From Marsupella aquatica (Eukaryota > Marchantiophyta), in the NCBI GenBank assembly GCA_973895155.1, contig OZ316896.1:4340001-4404000 (forward strand): a stretch of 64,000 nt of DNA, in the 5' to 3' direction. Below are positions 12,674-25,092 of this stretch, one piece after another. The notes under the pieces are model-generated. The model did not search any database. It was not told the origin of the DNA and saw nothing but the letters and a program-made list of their open reading frames with translations. Position 1 is the stretch's first letter. Each line of letters starts with the position of its first letter. Made by a program: the position numbers and the translations under genes.

Positions 12674-13846
12674 ATTATATCTTTCAGAGGAACATTGAAA
12701 ACACCTCTAGATTTTCTTGCAGTACATGTGCGTTGATTTGGTCACTATTATCTCAAAGCTCAAAAGTAGGGTCGGGTTTTTACCAAAATTGCATGTCTCC
12801 ATTGCCGTTGGACCATGGTCGATTTCCACCCTTAGTCCCTAGCCACCCATAACTTCAGAGCACTATATCATCATCAAGACAAAAAACCGACCTACAAAGT
12901 GCAGGCTTTGGACAAGAGATAACCATAACCGCAACGCTTATGACTTAACCAGGATAAACAACTAAGGCACAAAATACAGGCTGGGAGGAAGGCTGAGGAA
13001 AGGTTTGGCGTCAGATTGTCTCCAGGATGTCTTCGAGTGACCATAAACTAGTGTACCTGAATAGGAATCTCACAAAGAATAATTGGACGATCCTCCACTC
13101 ACTTTGTTTGAACTTAGCAACTGCTCTACATATCAACCTAGCCATAGTACGTCGGTCTTGATCTATGATCAGTTACTGTCAGATGACCAGTTGCTCTACT
13201 GGAGATTCCCCGCTTGAATTCGCTGCCTGATAATGCAAGGCAGCATTTATCTTCATTTTCTCCCCTCTTGATACCTTTTTAACTCACTTTCTCATCAATG
13301 CAGGAGTACCAATTATTGCACAGATTTTGATGTGTATAAAAGCATTCAGCGCTGTAGGGCAGGGAACGAATTAGTCCTGGAATAGCCACTTTCTTCTACC
13401 CTTAGCTGTGAAAATGATGCAAGGAATGAAGAGGTCGGCGACATTTACTTCCTCTCCGATTCTTTCGACAGAATTTTGTTGTATGGTAGTATATACAGTA
13501 AATCGCATATGATGTGTATGACTGAACTCAGGACGGGCCCCAGCAGCTCCAAGCAGCAACAGAGCAAATCTTGGGTTTCTCCTTCGGTATCTAACCCACG
13601 GAATAGCCCATCGGCTGCTCCTGAAAGACAACCGTTGATGAAAAGATTGCGGCTCTCTTGTTTTGCTGTCTTCCAAGGAATTCCCTTGCTTTGTCCTGAA
13701 AGGAACCTCTACTGCAAGAAGCAGAAAGTCCATTAAGGACAACCACCCCGGAGGAGTAAAGCTGTACCAGCCCAAACGCACCAGACTCGTCCAGTCGAGA
13801 GCAAACCATGAAATTTCTGCGCCACATTTGCCAATTCATGTATGGT
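12674..13846. other. Intergenic, no gene recognised
   Basis: The sequence directly after the SWSAP1-like stop codon (12671-12673) would contain its 3' UTR. Short open frames between 13371 and 13850 on both strands overlap each other and carry no recognisable motif. No transposon ends were found. Confidence 0.45.
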
Positions 13847-14250
13847 GAAGCGAGAAAGTGAGGAGTCGTGGAGAGAATACCAATTCCATCTTTCAGCTAA
13901 TGGGATTCTTAGTTAGAATGACCGACCGTCTCACATGTATATCCAGGGCAAGTTGCTACTGTAATGTGTTGCCGATTCATCCATGGAGAAAAGAGAGTAA
14001 GGAGTCGTGGAGAGAATTCCAGCCCTCAGCTAATGGGATTCTTAGCTAGAATGGCTGAAAGGTCTCACTTGTAGTCCAGAGCATTCAGAATTTCCAACTA
14101 AACATTAAGGCAAAAGGGAGAGAGTAAGGAGTCGTGGAGAGAATTCCAGCTTCCAGCTAATGGGATTCTTAGCTAGAATGGCTGAAGGTCTCGCTTGTAG
14201 TCTAGAGCATTCAGAATTTCCAACTAAACATTTAAGGCAGTCATCAAAAA
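13847..14250. repeat. Three imperfect tandem copies, period about 127-139 bp
   Basis: The word AGGAGTCGTGGAGAGAAT recurs at 13861, 14000 and 14127, each time followed by AGCTAATGGGATTCTTAG and TAGAATG. Copies 2 and 3 also share AGTC(C/T)AGAGCATTCAGAATT. The first copy is the most diverged. Short frames in this interval are repeat translations, not genes. Confidence 0.85.
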
Positions 14251-15960
14251 ACTGCCTAGTGAGACTAAGGTCCAACTCGCATGTGGGGGACCTTGCCCCT
14301 TATCTCCAGCGAAACATTAGACGAAAAGTTCTCAAGGATCAGAAGAGAATCGGGTGAAGTGCAACGTGGGCTCCGCATAAGGCAGCTCGTGTCCCTGTTT
14401 GTCGGTTACTGGGCCTGAGTTATACAAGGTACAGTTTGCAGGGTCATCATGACCCACAGCAAATGTGGAGAAGCAAAGATTGACACCATCGAGTGTGCTC
14501 CGTGTGCTCTGCACATGCTCACTCCTGCGCATGTATTTTGAAGCCGAATCCAACCACGAACTGACATTGGATTCTTCCTTCTCGAGACAAGAATTCACTC
14601 CATCCGCTGCACTGAAATACAAGCTCATAAGTGGAAGCATTACCATCCTTTAGCATCAAGGACGGCGACTCCAAGTGGTCGGTTCACTTAGGCAGCACAG
14701 AGCTCACCCTGAGGTTAATGTTCGAAGCTTTTCTCTAATTTAGACCAGCAGTTTTGTGATTTACGCTGCCTTCGATTCAAAGTTGTGCTGGAGACTTTTG
14801 CTTCCCTGCGAAGCTGCTGTTAGCTAGTATCGTTCTGACATGGTGAATGGAGGTTTCTATTTCGTCTGAGCAGTGGAGCTAGGTCACTGACCCTGATTTG
14901 TAATCCCGTCGCTGGCCTACTAGTTTCTTACTTTTCTCCTCTCAACGCCTGTCTTCGATCTGGCGTTCCAGACTCTTGTCCTCCACATTAATCCTTGAAA
15001 CAGGATTCCAAATTATGTCACAGCTACTGCATTACTTTTGGGTAATCCGTCTACCTTTGGTTGCTTTCTTGAGAGTCTAATATGCATCCTCCTGTGGTCA
15101 AAAGTTACAATTGACGAAACTGTAAACATTCAGGACTAACTAGGCAGTTCAATGTAATTGTAAAGCTCCTTCTCAATTGAGCTGCACCTGAAGAGTAATC
15201 AGTGAAGGATGCAATCCCGATCAGAAGTTGAAAGCAGGATGCGGGGTTGATCCTGCTTCACTCTCAGTTTGAAGATGCACCTTGGAGCTCGGTGGCTCTA
15301 TTGTGGAAGTTGGCGAGAGTTGGCTTGTTGGGTGGCTCGCTTCTCCTGGCAAGCTTGGAGACAGTAGACATGGTCTTTACTCGTGAGCTTGGAGACAATA
15401 GACATACTCTTTACTTAATGGATAACTCCAAACATCTTCTGCTCACTTGTGCACTGCTTGTGTCAAGAAAACGTGCAGTGTCTGCATCTATCCCCCAAAT
15501 TGGCCCATCCTTCATCCAAACATACTGTCATTTGATTATCACTCGCTGTGAGCTCCTGTGATTTTATTAGTAGTCGCGAGATTAGACTTCACGAAATTCA
15601 CGTTTCTACTATTGGACAAGGCTAGTTTTGGAAGGGATCAATCCTTGTCCAGGTCATCAGTTTCAGCTGCAAACAGGATGCATATGCGCAATTAGCCATA
15701 CATTCAATTTCACTCAAGTTCCACATGTAAGTCCACTACCATTCATTTGGGTGGATAAAAGTACACTACCATTCACTTGGGTTGATAGTCTAAACAAATC
15801 TTCCCCGTACATAAAGTAAGTGCACTCATTTAGCACATCATCATAGTGTCTTCCTATAAAATTGCAACCTATACACCCAGCGCATTACATGTAATAGTGC
15901 TATCCAATTCCATGCATTATGCCATGCATAAATTACATGAGCCCTGACAATCATATGTGA
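14251..15960. other. Intergenic, no gene recognised
   Basis: About 1.7 kb with no supported gene. The longest open frame (15247-15561 plus, 104 codons) has no recognised motif and no convincing context. No RNA gene or transposon terminus was seen. Confidence 0.4.
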
Positions 15961-16067
15961 CTCTCACTAGTATCTAATAACTAAGTAGAGGTGAAGTGGA
16001 ATTCTTTGTTCCTACTCTCACTAATATCTAATAACTAAGTAGAGGTGAAGTGGAATTCTTTGTTCCA
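15961..16067. repeat. 54-bp perfect-to-near-perfect tandem duplication
   Basis: Copies start at 15961 and 16015. Both read CTCTCACTA(G/A)TATCTAAT and continue through AACTAAGTAGAGGTGAAG and TGGAATTCTTTGTTCC. One substitution was noticed by eye, so the duplication is recent. Confidence 0.9.
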
Positions 16068-16500
16068 ACAGAAAATCTCACTTTCAGTTGTCTTTCCGCA
16101 TTATCATTGTTATTGTCTCATTTTGTTTCTTTATGTGTATCTTTCATTGTTCTGATTTTTTTTCCTCATTCATTCGGCTTCTTTTCATGGATGCTTTATG
16201 CAGGTTGTTTCACTTGCAACGATTTCAAAAATTGTTCTTTTTAATGAGGAATGGGAAATCATTTGTTCAACAATTCTCATGTTCCAGCAAGTGCTCTTGC
16301 AGCAGATGCACTTGTCAGGTCTTGTTGCTAACTATTATGTGGAACACAGGCCGGTGTCGGGTGAAGTGGACGGTACACTCTTTGCAAACTTGTTTCTACT
16401 AAGTATGTTAGACTATTCAACTTGCATTTTCCAGAGATATCGCCTCTTGTCCAAAAATTATATTGAGCCAAGATCAAGAGAATAGAGTGGGTGGTACCTT

Positions 16501-17460
16501 ATGCATGTCATCGAAGACAATCCAATTCGCTTCAAGAATTTGTTTCGGGTTTCACCTGCAACATTTGTGTACATTTGTGACCTGGTCCAAAGAGATATGA
16601 CTATACAACCCCCGCCTGGCCTACGCAATCTAACCAACTGGACATCGTCAGTTGAGCGACAAGTTGTCATAGTACTGCGCAGACTTAGCACATCATCACT
16701 GCCGGTGGGTGTCTGTTGTTGACATTGAAAGTATTTCCAAATTTTTGCGGTGCAATTGATGCCACTCATTTTCAAGTGGAGGACACTCTTGGGACGAATT
16801 CCACTGAATATTGTGACTACAGGTATGGTCAAAGCATTTCCATGCAAGTTGTTTGTTATAGCTGACTTCAATTTTTAGATGTGTTTGCAGGTTGGCCTGA
16901 CAGCATTCAAGACTCTCACCTTCTAAGAGTGTCGGGTTCTTATAACAATGTTGTGGGGCGCCACACAAAACTCTCGGGTCCGGCGTTTACGACTCCAACT
17001 GGATTCACTGCAGGGGAGTGTATTATTGGTGATGTTGGTTACCCTGTTTATCCTTGGTTGCCTAACCCTTTTCTTGGGGCAAGAGAGCATACCAGGAAGA
17101 GAAAATTCAACTGTAACTACATGTTTAGCTCAACCAGGATGTGCATGCAGCGTGCTTTTGGCCAATTAAAGAATAGCTGGAGATTTGTTTCTCGCAAATG
17201 TTTTGACCACATCCTTATCAACAAACTCACTATATTACTTGTGTATGTATTCTTCATAATATTCGTATTGACCGCAGAGATATATATGATCCAACATGGG
17301 ATTTAGACCCAAACTGGCCCTACAATCTTGGAGGTCCTCCAGTTGCACAAATGAATTATAATAATGGGCATAGCCATTGTATTGCAATGAGGGACCATTT
17401 TTTGCTTGAGAGAGAGTGGGAGCATGATCATTGTGCTACCCACGGAGATAACACATTGTG
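16501..17460 (+). pseudogene. PIF/Harbinger (HARBI1-like) DDE transposase, degenerate
   Basis: This encodes the catalytic transposase of a PIF/Harbinger DNA transposon, related to the HARBI1 nuclease family. The N-terminal part reads FKNLFRVSPATFVYICDLV. The first catalytic Asp lies in CGAIDATHFQVEDT, after a shift from the upstream frame. The second lies in FAGWPDSIQDSHLLRVSGS. GECIIGDVGYPVYPWLPNPF and FSSTRMCMQRAFGQLKNSWR follow. Damage includes a frame break near 16700, an in-frame stop near 16865, and Gln where the catalytic Glu of the [E]RAFGxLK motif is expected. The element is therefore not expected to transpose by itself. Terminal inverted repeats and the TWA target duplication were not found. 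Confidence 0.85.
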
Positions 17461-18339
17461 ATCACAACGGTTTCCAGGAATGTTTTGGGCATATTAGAAA
17501 TAAAGTTTAAAATTGATATGTGCTTTAAAGTGTTATCATGGTTTGTTTGTAGTTTCATGTACTAATTGTGCATTGAATACACTGCATATCCTAGAGTTCT
17601 TGCTTATGTACACAAACTAAGTAGGTGATACTCTACTCCAAAGGTCGTGAAGAACTTGCAACCTTCTCCATAAGGACATCAATCAAACTTGTCATATGCT
17701 CGATTGTCGTGCTTGTTGCAGTGGTAATTGTTTTGGCCAAAACAACTGCTTCATGCTCTTGGATTTGACACTCACGTTCTCAGATTTCAAAATCACGCTT
17801 GGCCATCTCAGCACAAGTGTTGGCCGTGTTTTTCAGAAGTGCCTGTTTGTTGCTCCCATACTTGGTTGCCTTTTGCTTCACACTTCAATTGCGCAGCCCA
17901 GAGAATTCATGAAGGGATGATGGTCTTTGCATACCACCTGTATTTCGATGTTGTGTTGCGCACTCTCTTTTGTTGCCCCTAAGAAGTGTGTTTGGCTTGA
18001 TGGTGCAGACTTGTCTTTGTCAACCTTGACATATTCATCACCTATAAAATATGTTAGTGTTTGCATTTAGTATACCAAAGAGGAAAATGAAGAATGTAAA
18101 AAAACGTAGGCAATCCATCACAGTGAAAGAAATTAGTTGCATAATCCAAATGAAAAAAACATTCATCATGAATGGAACAGATTTCTCACTTGAAGATGAC
18201 AAGTTAAATGGATCTTGGTCAGGGTTTTGGTTCATCCTGGAGGTATTAGATAGAAACTTGGTCGATGGGGTGATGCGGGGAATATTTGCACACCATGTCA
18301 AGAGTTTTCTGTATAGATCAAAAGAAAATTTAGTGAGTA

Positions 18340-18770
18340 ACTCCGACGTCACTCCTTGTCAACCATGTCAAAGTAAGATATCTCTCTTGTCTTCTCCAAT
18401 TTCTCATAATCGTGAATCTTTTTGGATTTTTCCTCAATAATCTACCATTTTCTCTTGCAAGAGGATTTATCTCATGGGTTGAGTGGATCCCTCATCCTCT
18501 AAAAATGTTGCCATTGCCTTCCATTTCAATTTGTTGTTGCTCATCTTCAGTTGTGTACAACCTTCCATGACAATATCAAAGTGTTCATTCCGTTTGGCTG
18601 CAATCAAACCTTTCATCTCCTCATCTGTCCAATCAGGCAGTATTCTTCCGTTTAGGTTGTGGTGCAGGAGTGGGACCTAGGCCAATGTTGAGATCCAAGT
18701 CAATGAATGGCACACCTTCTCGTGTAGGGGCTCTTGGGCCTGGACCATAACTCGCATTTTGGCTCGCCAT
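18340..18770 (-). pseudogene. PIF/Harbinger second ORF, Myb/SANT-like (trihelix) DNA-binding protein, degenerate
   Basis: PIF/Harbinger elements carry a Myb/SANT-like partner that helps bring the transposase to the element ends. On the minus strand near 18690-18490 the reading DWTDEEMKGLIAAKRNEHFD, then CTQLKMSNNKLKWKAMATFL, has the spacing of a SANT-like helix set. Further on, about 18440-18360, IIEEKSKKIHDYEKLEKTRE and SYFDMV resemble the trihelix tail. Stops separate these blocks, including one just upstream of DWTDEE. It converges on the plus-strand transposase, a usual Harbinger layout. The surrounding 17470-18340 shows no other recognisable coding sequence. Confidence 0.7.
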
Positions 18771-18902
18771 CTAAAGGCTCACAATAGTATGCAATTCAAA
18801 GGAACATTGTAATCATTTCGACAAGGCATAATGCACAACAAATTGGCATAATGGATACATGTTATTCAAGTCGAAATACAAAGAAGATGCAGATCTGTAT
18901 GA

Positions 18903-19244
18903 TGTTGAGCATAGACGACATTCGTAACGGCAAGCCCATAAACCATCCAACGCACAATAGTCGACACAGAGAGATACATGGTTCACCTCCACATGAGGCT
19001 ACGTCCACGGGAACACACAAGAGCTTTACTACACTCTAGACCGACCGGCCATACCAAGCATCCACAGCACAAGCTCTCCCTATCTCTCAACTAGCTCTGT
19101 AACAATGAGCCTAAGTTCCACCAAGGTCTGGCATCAGCCTTGGCTATATGCACACCAGCTACCGCTAACATTAGCTAAGTCCTAACCTGAGTTAGACTAA
19201 CTATGGTTAGCTCATGAGTCACAAGACTAGAGCAATATCTAACA
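18903..19244 (-). repeat. 3' LTR of the copia element (left on plus strand)
   Basis: The 342-bp LTR begins TGTTGAG and ends TAACA, preceded by target duplication TATGA. It contains the words GTGGTTCACCTCCACATGAG and GGCTACGTCCACGGG, which also occur in the right-hand copy and the solo LTR near 32 kb. Confidence 0.95.
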
Positions 19245-19451
19245 AACTCCCCCTTGACTCTTGTCTTGGGGACTGGACTAAATGCTACCATATGGAATCC
19301 TCAGCGGGAAGTTCTAGACAATCATCAAACCAGGTCTCCCCCTAAAAACCACAAGGGTTAACTAAGGGTTAACTAGAACTAAGCCGTAGCCAAACAGGAA
19401 TGAGTAATCCATATACAAATAGTCACACATTGCTAAATAACTCTACTTGCA

Positions 19452-20941
19452 CTACAACTGCAAAACCTGCAAAGTAGCACGGTGTCTTGAGAAACTCTCC
19501 AAAGGAATCACTTTGGTAAAGGCATCAGCGGGATTGAGCTTTCCATCAATCTTGACTAGCTCAAAAGTTTTATCAGACACTGCTTTCCTGATAAAATGGT
19601 ACCTGATATCAATGTGCTTCACCCTGCTATCCATCACCTGGTTAGCAGCCAAGTAAAGATCACTCTGACTATCACAGTTTAGAGTCATTTTTCCATGCTC
19701 TAAACCCATCTCCGCGATAAACTTATCCAACAAAATTGCTTCCTTTGCTGCTTCTGCTGCTGCAACGTACTCTGTTTCTATAGTAGACTGAGATATGCAC
19801 TTCTGCAAGGTAGATTTCCAACTGATACATCCTCCTCCAAGAGTGTATACAAACCCAGTTGTAGACCTCCTTGTATCTAGACAGCCTCCATAGTCAGAAT
19901 CTACATAGCCAACTAACGTTCTATCTGATCTATTATCAAATAGTAATCCATAGTCCCGTGTTCCCTTCACATACCTGAGAATCCATTTCACAGCTTCCCA
20001 GTGTACCTTCCCTGGATTTGACATGAATCTGCTAACCTTGCCCATCGCTAGGGCCAAGTCAGGCCTAGTACAAGTCATCAAATACATCAGACTGCCTACT
20101 GCCTTCTCATAAGGAATCTTAGCCATTAGACCTTTCTCCACAGCATCCGTAGGAGAGAAAGCCGATGATAACTTGAAATGTGAAGCTAAAGGAATACTCA
20201 CTGACTTACAGTTTTCCATGTTGAATCGTGCAAGTACTTTCCTCGCATACTGGCCTTGACTCAAGCACAACTGTCCAGTATCAGAGTTCCTAAAAATCTC
20301 CATCCCTAAGATCCTCTTGGCCTTACCAAGATCCTTCATCCTGAATTCAACACTCAATTTTGCCTTGAGACTGTCAACCTTAGATTGATCTTTAGCCACA
20401 ATCAGCTTGTCATCCACATAGATCACCAGAATGATGAAACCAAATACATCATTCTTGACTGATTTCATATACACACAATGATCATACACCAGCCTTGTAA
20501 AACCTTGAGCAAGCATGAAATCATCAAACCGCTTGTTCCACTGTCTGGGAGACTGCTTCAATCCATACAAGGACTTGAGCAATCTGCAACTAAGTTCTCT
20601 TGGCCCTTCTTCATAAAGCCTAGTGGCTGTCTCATGAAGATCAACTCTTCCAAGTTGCCATAGATAAAAGCAGTAACAACATCCATCTGATCCATCACCA
20701 GACCAAAAAACACAACAAGCTGACACAAGATCCGTATTATGGAATACTTAGCCACCAGTGAAAAGACCTCATTGTAGTCCACTCCTTTCTCCTGAGTGAA
20801 TCCCTTGGCAACAAGCCTTGCCTTGTAGATCTTATCTCCACCCTCTGAAGGACTGTCCTTCAACTTGTAAATCCGCTTGCTGTCCACCACTTGCTGACCT
20901 CTTGGAAGCTCCACTAGCTCCCATGTCTTGTTGTCACTCAA
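19452..20941 (-). pseudogene. Copia reverse transcriptase and RNase H
   Basis: This part of the polyprotein copies element RNA into DNA. RT starts with NKTWELVELPRGQQVVDSKR and KARLVAKGFTQEKGVDYNE. The catalytic IYVDDKLIV block follows, with MTCTRPDLALAMG and the RNase H region YVDSDYGGCLDTRRSTTGFV to the end near 19452. In CRLLKSLYGLKQSPRQWNKRF the copia signature is clear. One frameshift lies near 20.6-20.73 kb, where the 20941-20558 frame gives way to the 20726-19452 frame. The 424-codon downstream frame is otherwise open. Confidence 0.93.
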
Positions 20942-20956
20942 AGATTACAACTCCCT

Positions 20957-22216
20957 CTACATTGCTGCATTCCACTCATGCTTCTGTTCTGAAGCACAAG
21001 CCTCATTGTACGAAGAAGGCTCTCCTTCTTCCAAGATCAAAGCCATATCATCATCATCAAGTGCAATGTCAATGTCATCTAGCTTAGATGAGTCTGCCCA
21101 TTGACCATACCTGGTAGGAGCTCTAGTAGAACGCCTGGAAGTTCTTCTAGTAGATGACTCTGGCTGATCTGTTGCTGCTGCTGGTTGAATTTGAGGTACC
21201 CCAGCAACAATCTGCTCCTCTTGTTCCATCACAGGAACCAGCTCCAAGCCCAAAGCTTCTCCATCTCTCCTGTCATGAACAGCATCATGACTAATCTCCC
21301 CCTCAACCCGGTTCGGGATGGGAGATTTCCCCTTGTCAGTATGGGAGTCCTGAGAACTCTCCCCCTCCTTTGATGATCTGGAATCATTAAAGGACACATC
21401 TCTACTGACAATTAGTTTACAGGTTACTGGATCCCATAACCTATAACCCTTCACACCATTCTGATAGCCAAGGAAAATGCACTTCTTTGACTTGGACTCC
21501 AGCTTGGATCGAAGCTGGGAAGGTGTAAGCACATAAGCATCACATCCAGAAATCCTCAGATGTGAGTAATCTACTGGACACTTGTACCTCATTTCAAATG
21601 GCGTCTTGAATCCAATAGAACTGGATGGAGAAAAATTTACCAAATAAGCTACAGTGTTGACAGCTTCAGCCCAAAACTCATGTGGTAAGCATGATTGACT
21701 CAACATACTCCTCGAGCGGTCCAATAATGTTCGGTTGAGTCTCTCAGAAACACCATTCTGCTTAGGAGTATAACTTGTTGTGAGATGGCGGGTAATCCCC
21801 TGCTCCTTACAATACGTTCCAAATTCTCCGGAACTGTATTCACCGCCGTTATCCAATCGAAGATATCTCACCTTATTACTAGTCTGATTCTCAACTTGGG
21901 TTTTTCACTCCTTAAAAGTGGCAAAAACATCAGACTTATTGTGTAGAAAGTATATCCACATATACCTTGAGTAATCGTCTATGAACGTGACATAGTATAA
22001 CCGTCCAGAATATGAGGGAGTAGGGGCTGGACCCCACACATCACTATGTACATACTCAAGTACCTCCTTGCTGGTGTGAGTTCCAACTCCGAAGGGTTTC
22101 CTGTGCTGCTTCCCAAGCACACAATGCTCACAAAATTCCAACTTACAAGATTGCAAATTAGAAAGCAATCCTTTCTTCTGAAGAATAACCAAACCTTTTT
22201 CACTCATGTGGCCCAA
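20957..22216 (-). pseudogene. Copia integrase
   Basis: Integrase joins the cDNA to the chromosome. The zinc-binding part reads LGHMSEKGL with [14 protein letters not shown] (HHCC). Core blocks are [45 protein letters not shown] and TSYTPKQNGVSERLNRTLLD, giving the D, D and E residues. A stop codon (TGA) near 21902 interrupts it where copia proteins normally have Trp (E-stop-KTQVENQT). More stops lie between integrase and RT near 20.95 kb. The C-terminal linker is Ser/Asp-rich with RRTSRRSTRAPTRYGQWAD. Confidence 0.93.
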
Positions 22217-22225
22217 ACGGAAGTG

Positions 22226-22540
22226 TCACAGCCGGGCCGTCTCCTCATGAGATAAGGTTATATTGGCTTCATCACAAACAACACTGCCCTCCAAAACGTA
22301 TAGATTGTTATGTCTCTTTCCCTTCAATACAACTTTAGTACCAGTTGAAACCTGAAGGACACCATTAGCAGAACTCCACTGATGGCCATTTGCCTCTAAA
22401 ACTCCAAGTGAAATGAGATTTTTCATCATGCTGGGAATATGTCTCACATTCCTCAACGTTCTCACAGCACCATCAAACATCTGAAATCTTACAGATCCAA
22501 GTCCAACAACTTGACATGGGATTCCATTTCCCATCAACAC
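22226..22540 (-). pseudogene. Copia protease tail / GAG-pre-integrase region
   Basis: The reading VGLGSVRFQMFDGAVRTLRN, VRHIPSMMKNLISLGVLEAN and KGKRHNNLYVLEGSV is typical of the segment between protease and integrase in copia polyproteins. It is in the same frame as the integrase, separated only by a TGA where Trp is expected just before HFRLGHM. The protease active-site DTG lies upstream in 22.54-22.67 kb, where the frame is damaged. Confidence 0.85.
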
Positions 22541-22673
22541 TGACCCGTTGGAAACCGTGTAAGTCAGAACAGAAAAAATCTCTCATAGAGCAAATGTGAA
22601 AAGTACATGCACTATCTAGAATCCAATCATCACTACCTGGATTTGACATTACATTGAGAGCATAACATTGACA

Positions 22674-23729
22674 TCACAATATGTCATCATCATTGAGTAA
22701 ATCTACCTCATGCGAGCTCGATGCCGCGTTAGCAGAGGCAGTAGGGACCTTTACTCGACAATCCCTTTTCATGTGGCCAGGCTTGCCACAATTCCAACAT
22801 GCAAGAGGCTTCCTCTCTTGCAATTTCCCTCTGGATTTAGATCTCCCCCGTGATGTAGATCTAAACCTGTTCTGCCCATTCGTGCGCTGCGATGCTCTTC
22901 CCCTGTTCACATTGAGCGCAGTGCTAGAAGAAGATATTGTCTATGATTGACCCAGCTTCTTCTGAGCATCATCAGACAGTAATGAGCTCACCACCTCATT
23001 ATACGAAATGGACTTCAGATCTCTATACAAGAGCACTTGTTTCAAACCCTGATATGACGGCGGTAAGGAGCTTAGCAGAAGCAAGGCCTTATCCGTATCT
23101 TCAACTCCTTTTCCCAGGTTTGACAGATCCACTGCCAGACTGTCAAACTCATCCAGGTGATCCTGCATCTTGCTCCCTTCTTTGAGCCTGAGGCTCATCA
23201 AGAGAGACTTCTTGTACAGCCGGTCTGATGCATCTTCCCAGTAGTACTTCTCTCTTAGAGCCTTGAACAGTGACGCGCAATCCGCATAATCATCCAGCTG
23301 CTTGATGATGTGCGGCTTGAGATATAGCATCACTGCATTGACAGCAATCACCTGCTCCTGTTTCCACTATCTCACAGAAATCTCCTCATCTCCATCATAC
23401 TGCTCTCGCGATGAAAGCAGATGAGCTAAGCCCATGGCTCGTAGAACACCCTTCACTTGCTTCTCCCAGAGCAAGTAATCAGTACGACCATCGTACTTCT
23501 CCACCTCACACTTCACTCCTCCGAATCTAACCATCTCCCTCTTCTTCACTACTACCGATAGCTCTGGTAGTAGTACAGCTTCCTCCACTGCACGCCGCAC
23601 CGGTGATCATACCTGTGATACTAGTTCCTCCTCAAACGGTAGCAGTTCCTCCTCAGACTCTCCGTTTGACCGTTGCGATCCTGAAGCTCCACCGACGCCA
23701 ATTCTTCCAGTATCCTCTGAGTCACTCAT
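22674..23729 (-). pseudogene. Copia gag
   Basis: Gag forms the virus-like particle. The ATG at 23729-23727 starts MSDSEDTGRIGVGG. The core contains EVEKYDGRTDYLLWEKQVKG, KPHIIKQLDDYADCASLF, EDASDRLYKKSLLMSLRLKE and DTDKALLLLSSLPPSYQGL, all usual for Tnt1-type gag. A CCHC zinc knuckle CWNCGKPGHMKRDC ends it near 22.75 kb. Three in-frame stops interrupt one otherwise continuous frame, near 23607, 23365 and 22939. Each can be explained by a single C-to-T change on one strand. Confidence 0.9.
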
Positions 23730-25092
23730 ATGAAACAATCACAAAAAAACGCCTTTTTTGAAACTTCTCATAAAACTCAAAACTCAACACCGCCGCGTAG
23801 CCCATGAAGCTAGGAGTCCAATACTGAAAGCCGAAATCAAAATCAAAATTCGACTAAAAAGTTATTCCAATTTTGATCGGGGTGGGTAAAACCTTGGGAA
23901 ACTCCCCCGTTTTGACCACCTCGGAGAATAACCAAAATACCCAGTACAACCCATCGTCGGAATCGTGATGTGATCGGTGCGTCGCGTTGCTAGCTCCAGT
24001 GGCAACGTCCTCACCAAAAAAGAACCAAAAAAGTTACCGTTCGGTGGACGAAATCTTTTTCGGACGGCCAAAAAACAGCTCTCTATTTTTCAGGAATATT
24101 CCCGCATAGTCCAACAGGGCTCACAGGGGGCCGTTCCCCCTATCCAAGCGATTAAAATGGAGGGCGGCAGGTCCCGGCACGAAGGGAAAACAAGAGGAAG
24201 GAAAAACGGCTTAAAATAGGTCCTTAAAGGGGGTGCTAGGCCCCTTAAAACCAAAAATACAGGTATAAGACAAAAGGCGCATCCGCGTATAGGCGACGCG
24301 AGGTGGGCCAGGGGGAATACAGGGCGTCGAGGCAAGGGTCGGGAGTATGGCAGGGGCGTATCGGGCCGCGTATAGGCGGCGCACAACAATGAAGGGCCGG
24401 GCCGGGGTTTAATCCAAGTCGCAACGCGACTTTGCGACTATCGGGGGGGCAATCGCCGGCTGCAATGGGCGTAAAGGGGCAGGGTGAGCGCAAGGCCGGC
24501 TCGCGAAGGGCTAGTCGGGGGTGAAAGGCCAGCTCGCGAAGGGCTGGTCGAAGGGTGAAAGGCCGGCGCGGGGAGTAAAAAACAAAATTCAGGCCGGGGC
24601 GTGCGCCGTTTTGGCGCTACATGAAGCAGCCGACCACTGCTACGACCAAGTGTATGCGGGAGGGAGGGGGCCGTCAAGGGGGTTCGGGGGTAAGAGGTCG
24701 GGAGGTTACGAGGTGTGTATACACACACCAACAACCCCTCTTAAACCAGAAAAAATAGCCCTTAAAAAATGGCCGTGTTACAAACCTTGTCGCTCCCGCA
24801 TTACACAAGCAAAGTGAACACCGTTGACGGGAAAAAATTGCCAAATTGCACCGGCAAAGTCTGCAGCTCTAGCAGAGGAAACACTTTCGGTCACGTCACC
24901 TTCACTCCGCGTCAAGTGTCAATCCCGGACTCAAAATGACCGCTTCGCCGCGATCTCTTCGTTGAGCCGTAGCACTTCGAGTTTCTTCCACCGAGTTGGA
25001 CGTCACGAAGAGAAACCCAGTTACCAGGTTACGATCCTGGGACCTGTTACAAAAAAAACCTCGTCACCTCCCAAGCATGCTCTGATACCACT

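Noticed and set aside
13371-13781. 136-codon minus-strand frame
   Set aside because: No recognisable motif, overlaps several other short frames of similar quality, and no splice or conservation support.
17660-18070. Extra gene between the Harbinger ORFs
   Set aside because: Short frames on both strands have no motif; the interval is better explained as decayed tail of the Myb-like ORF and spacer.
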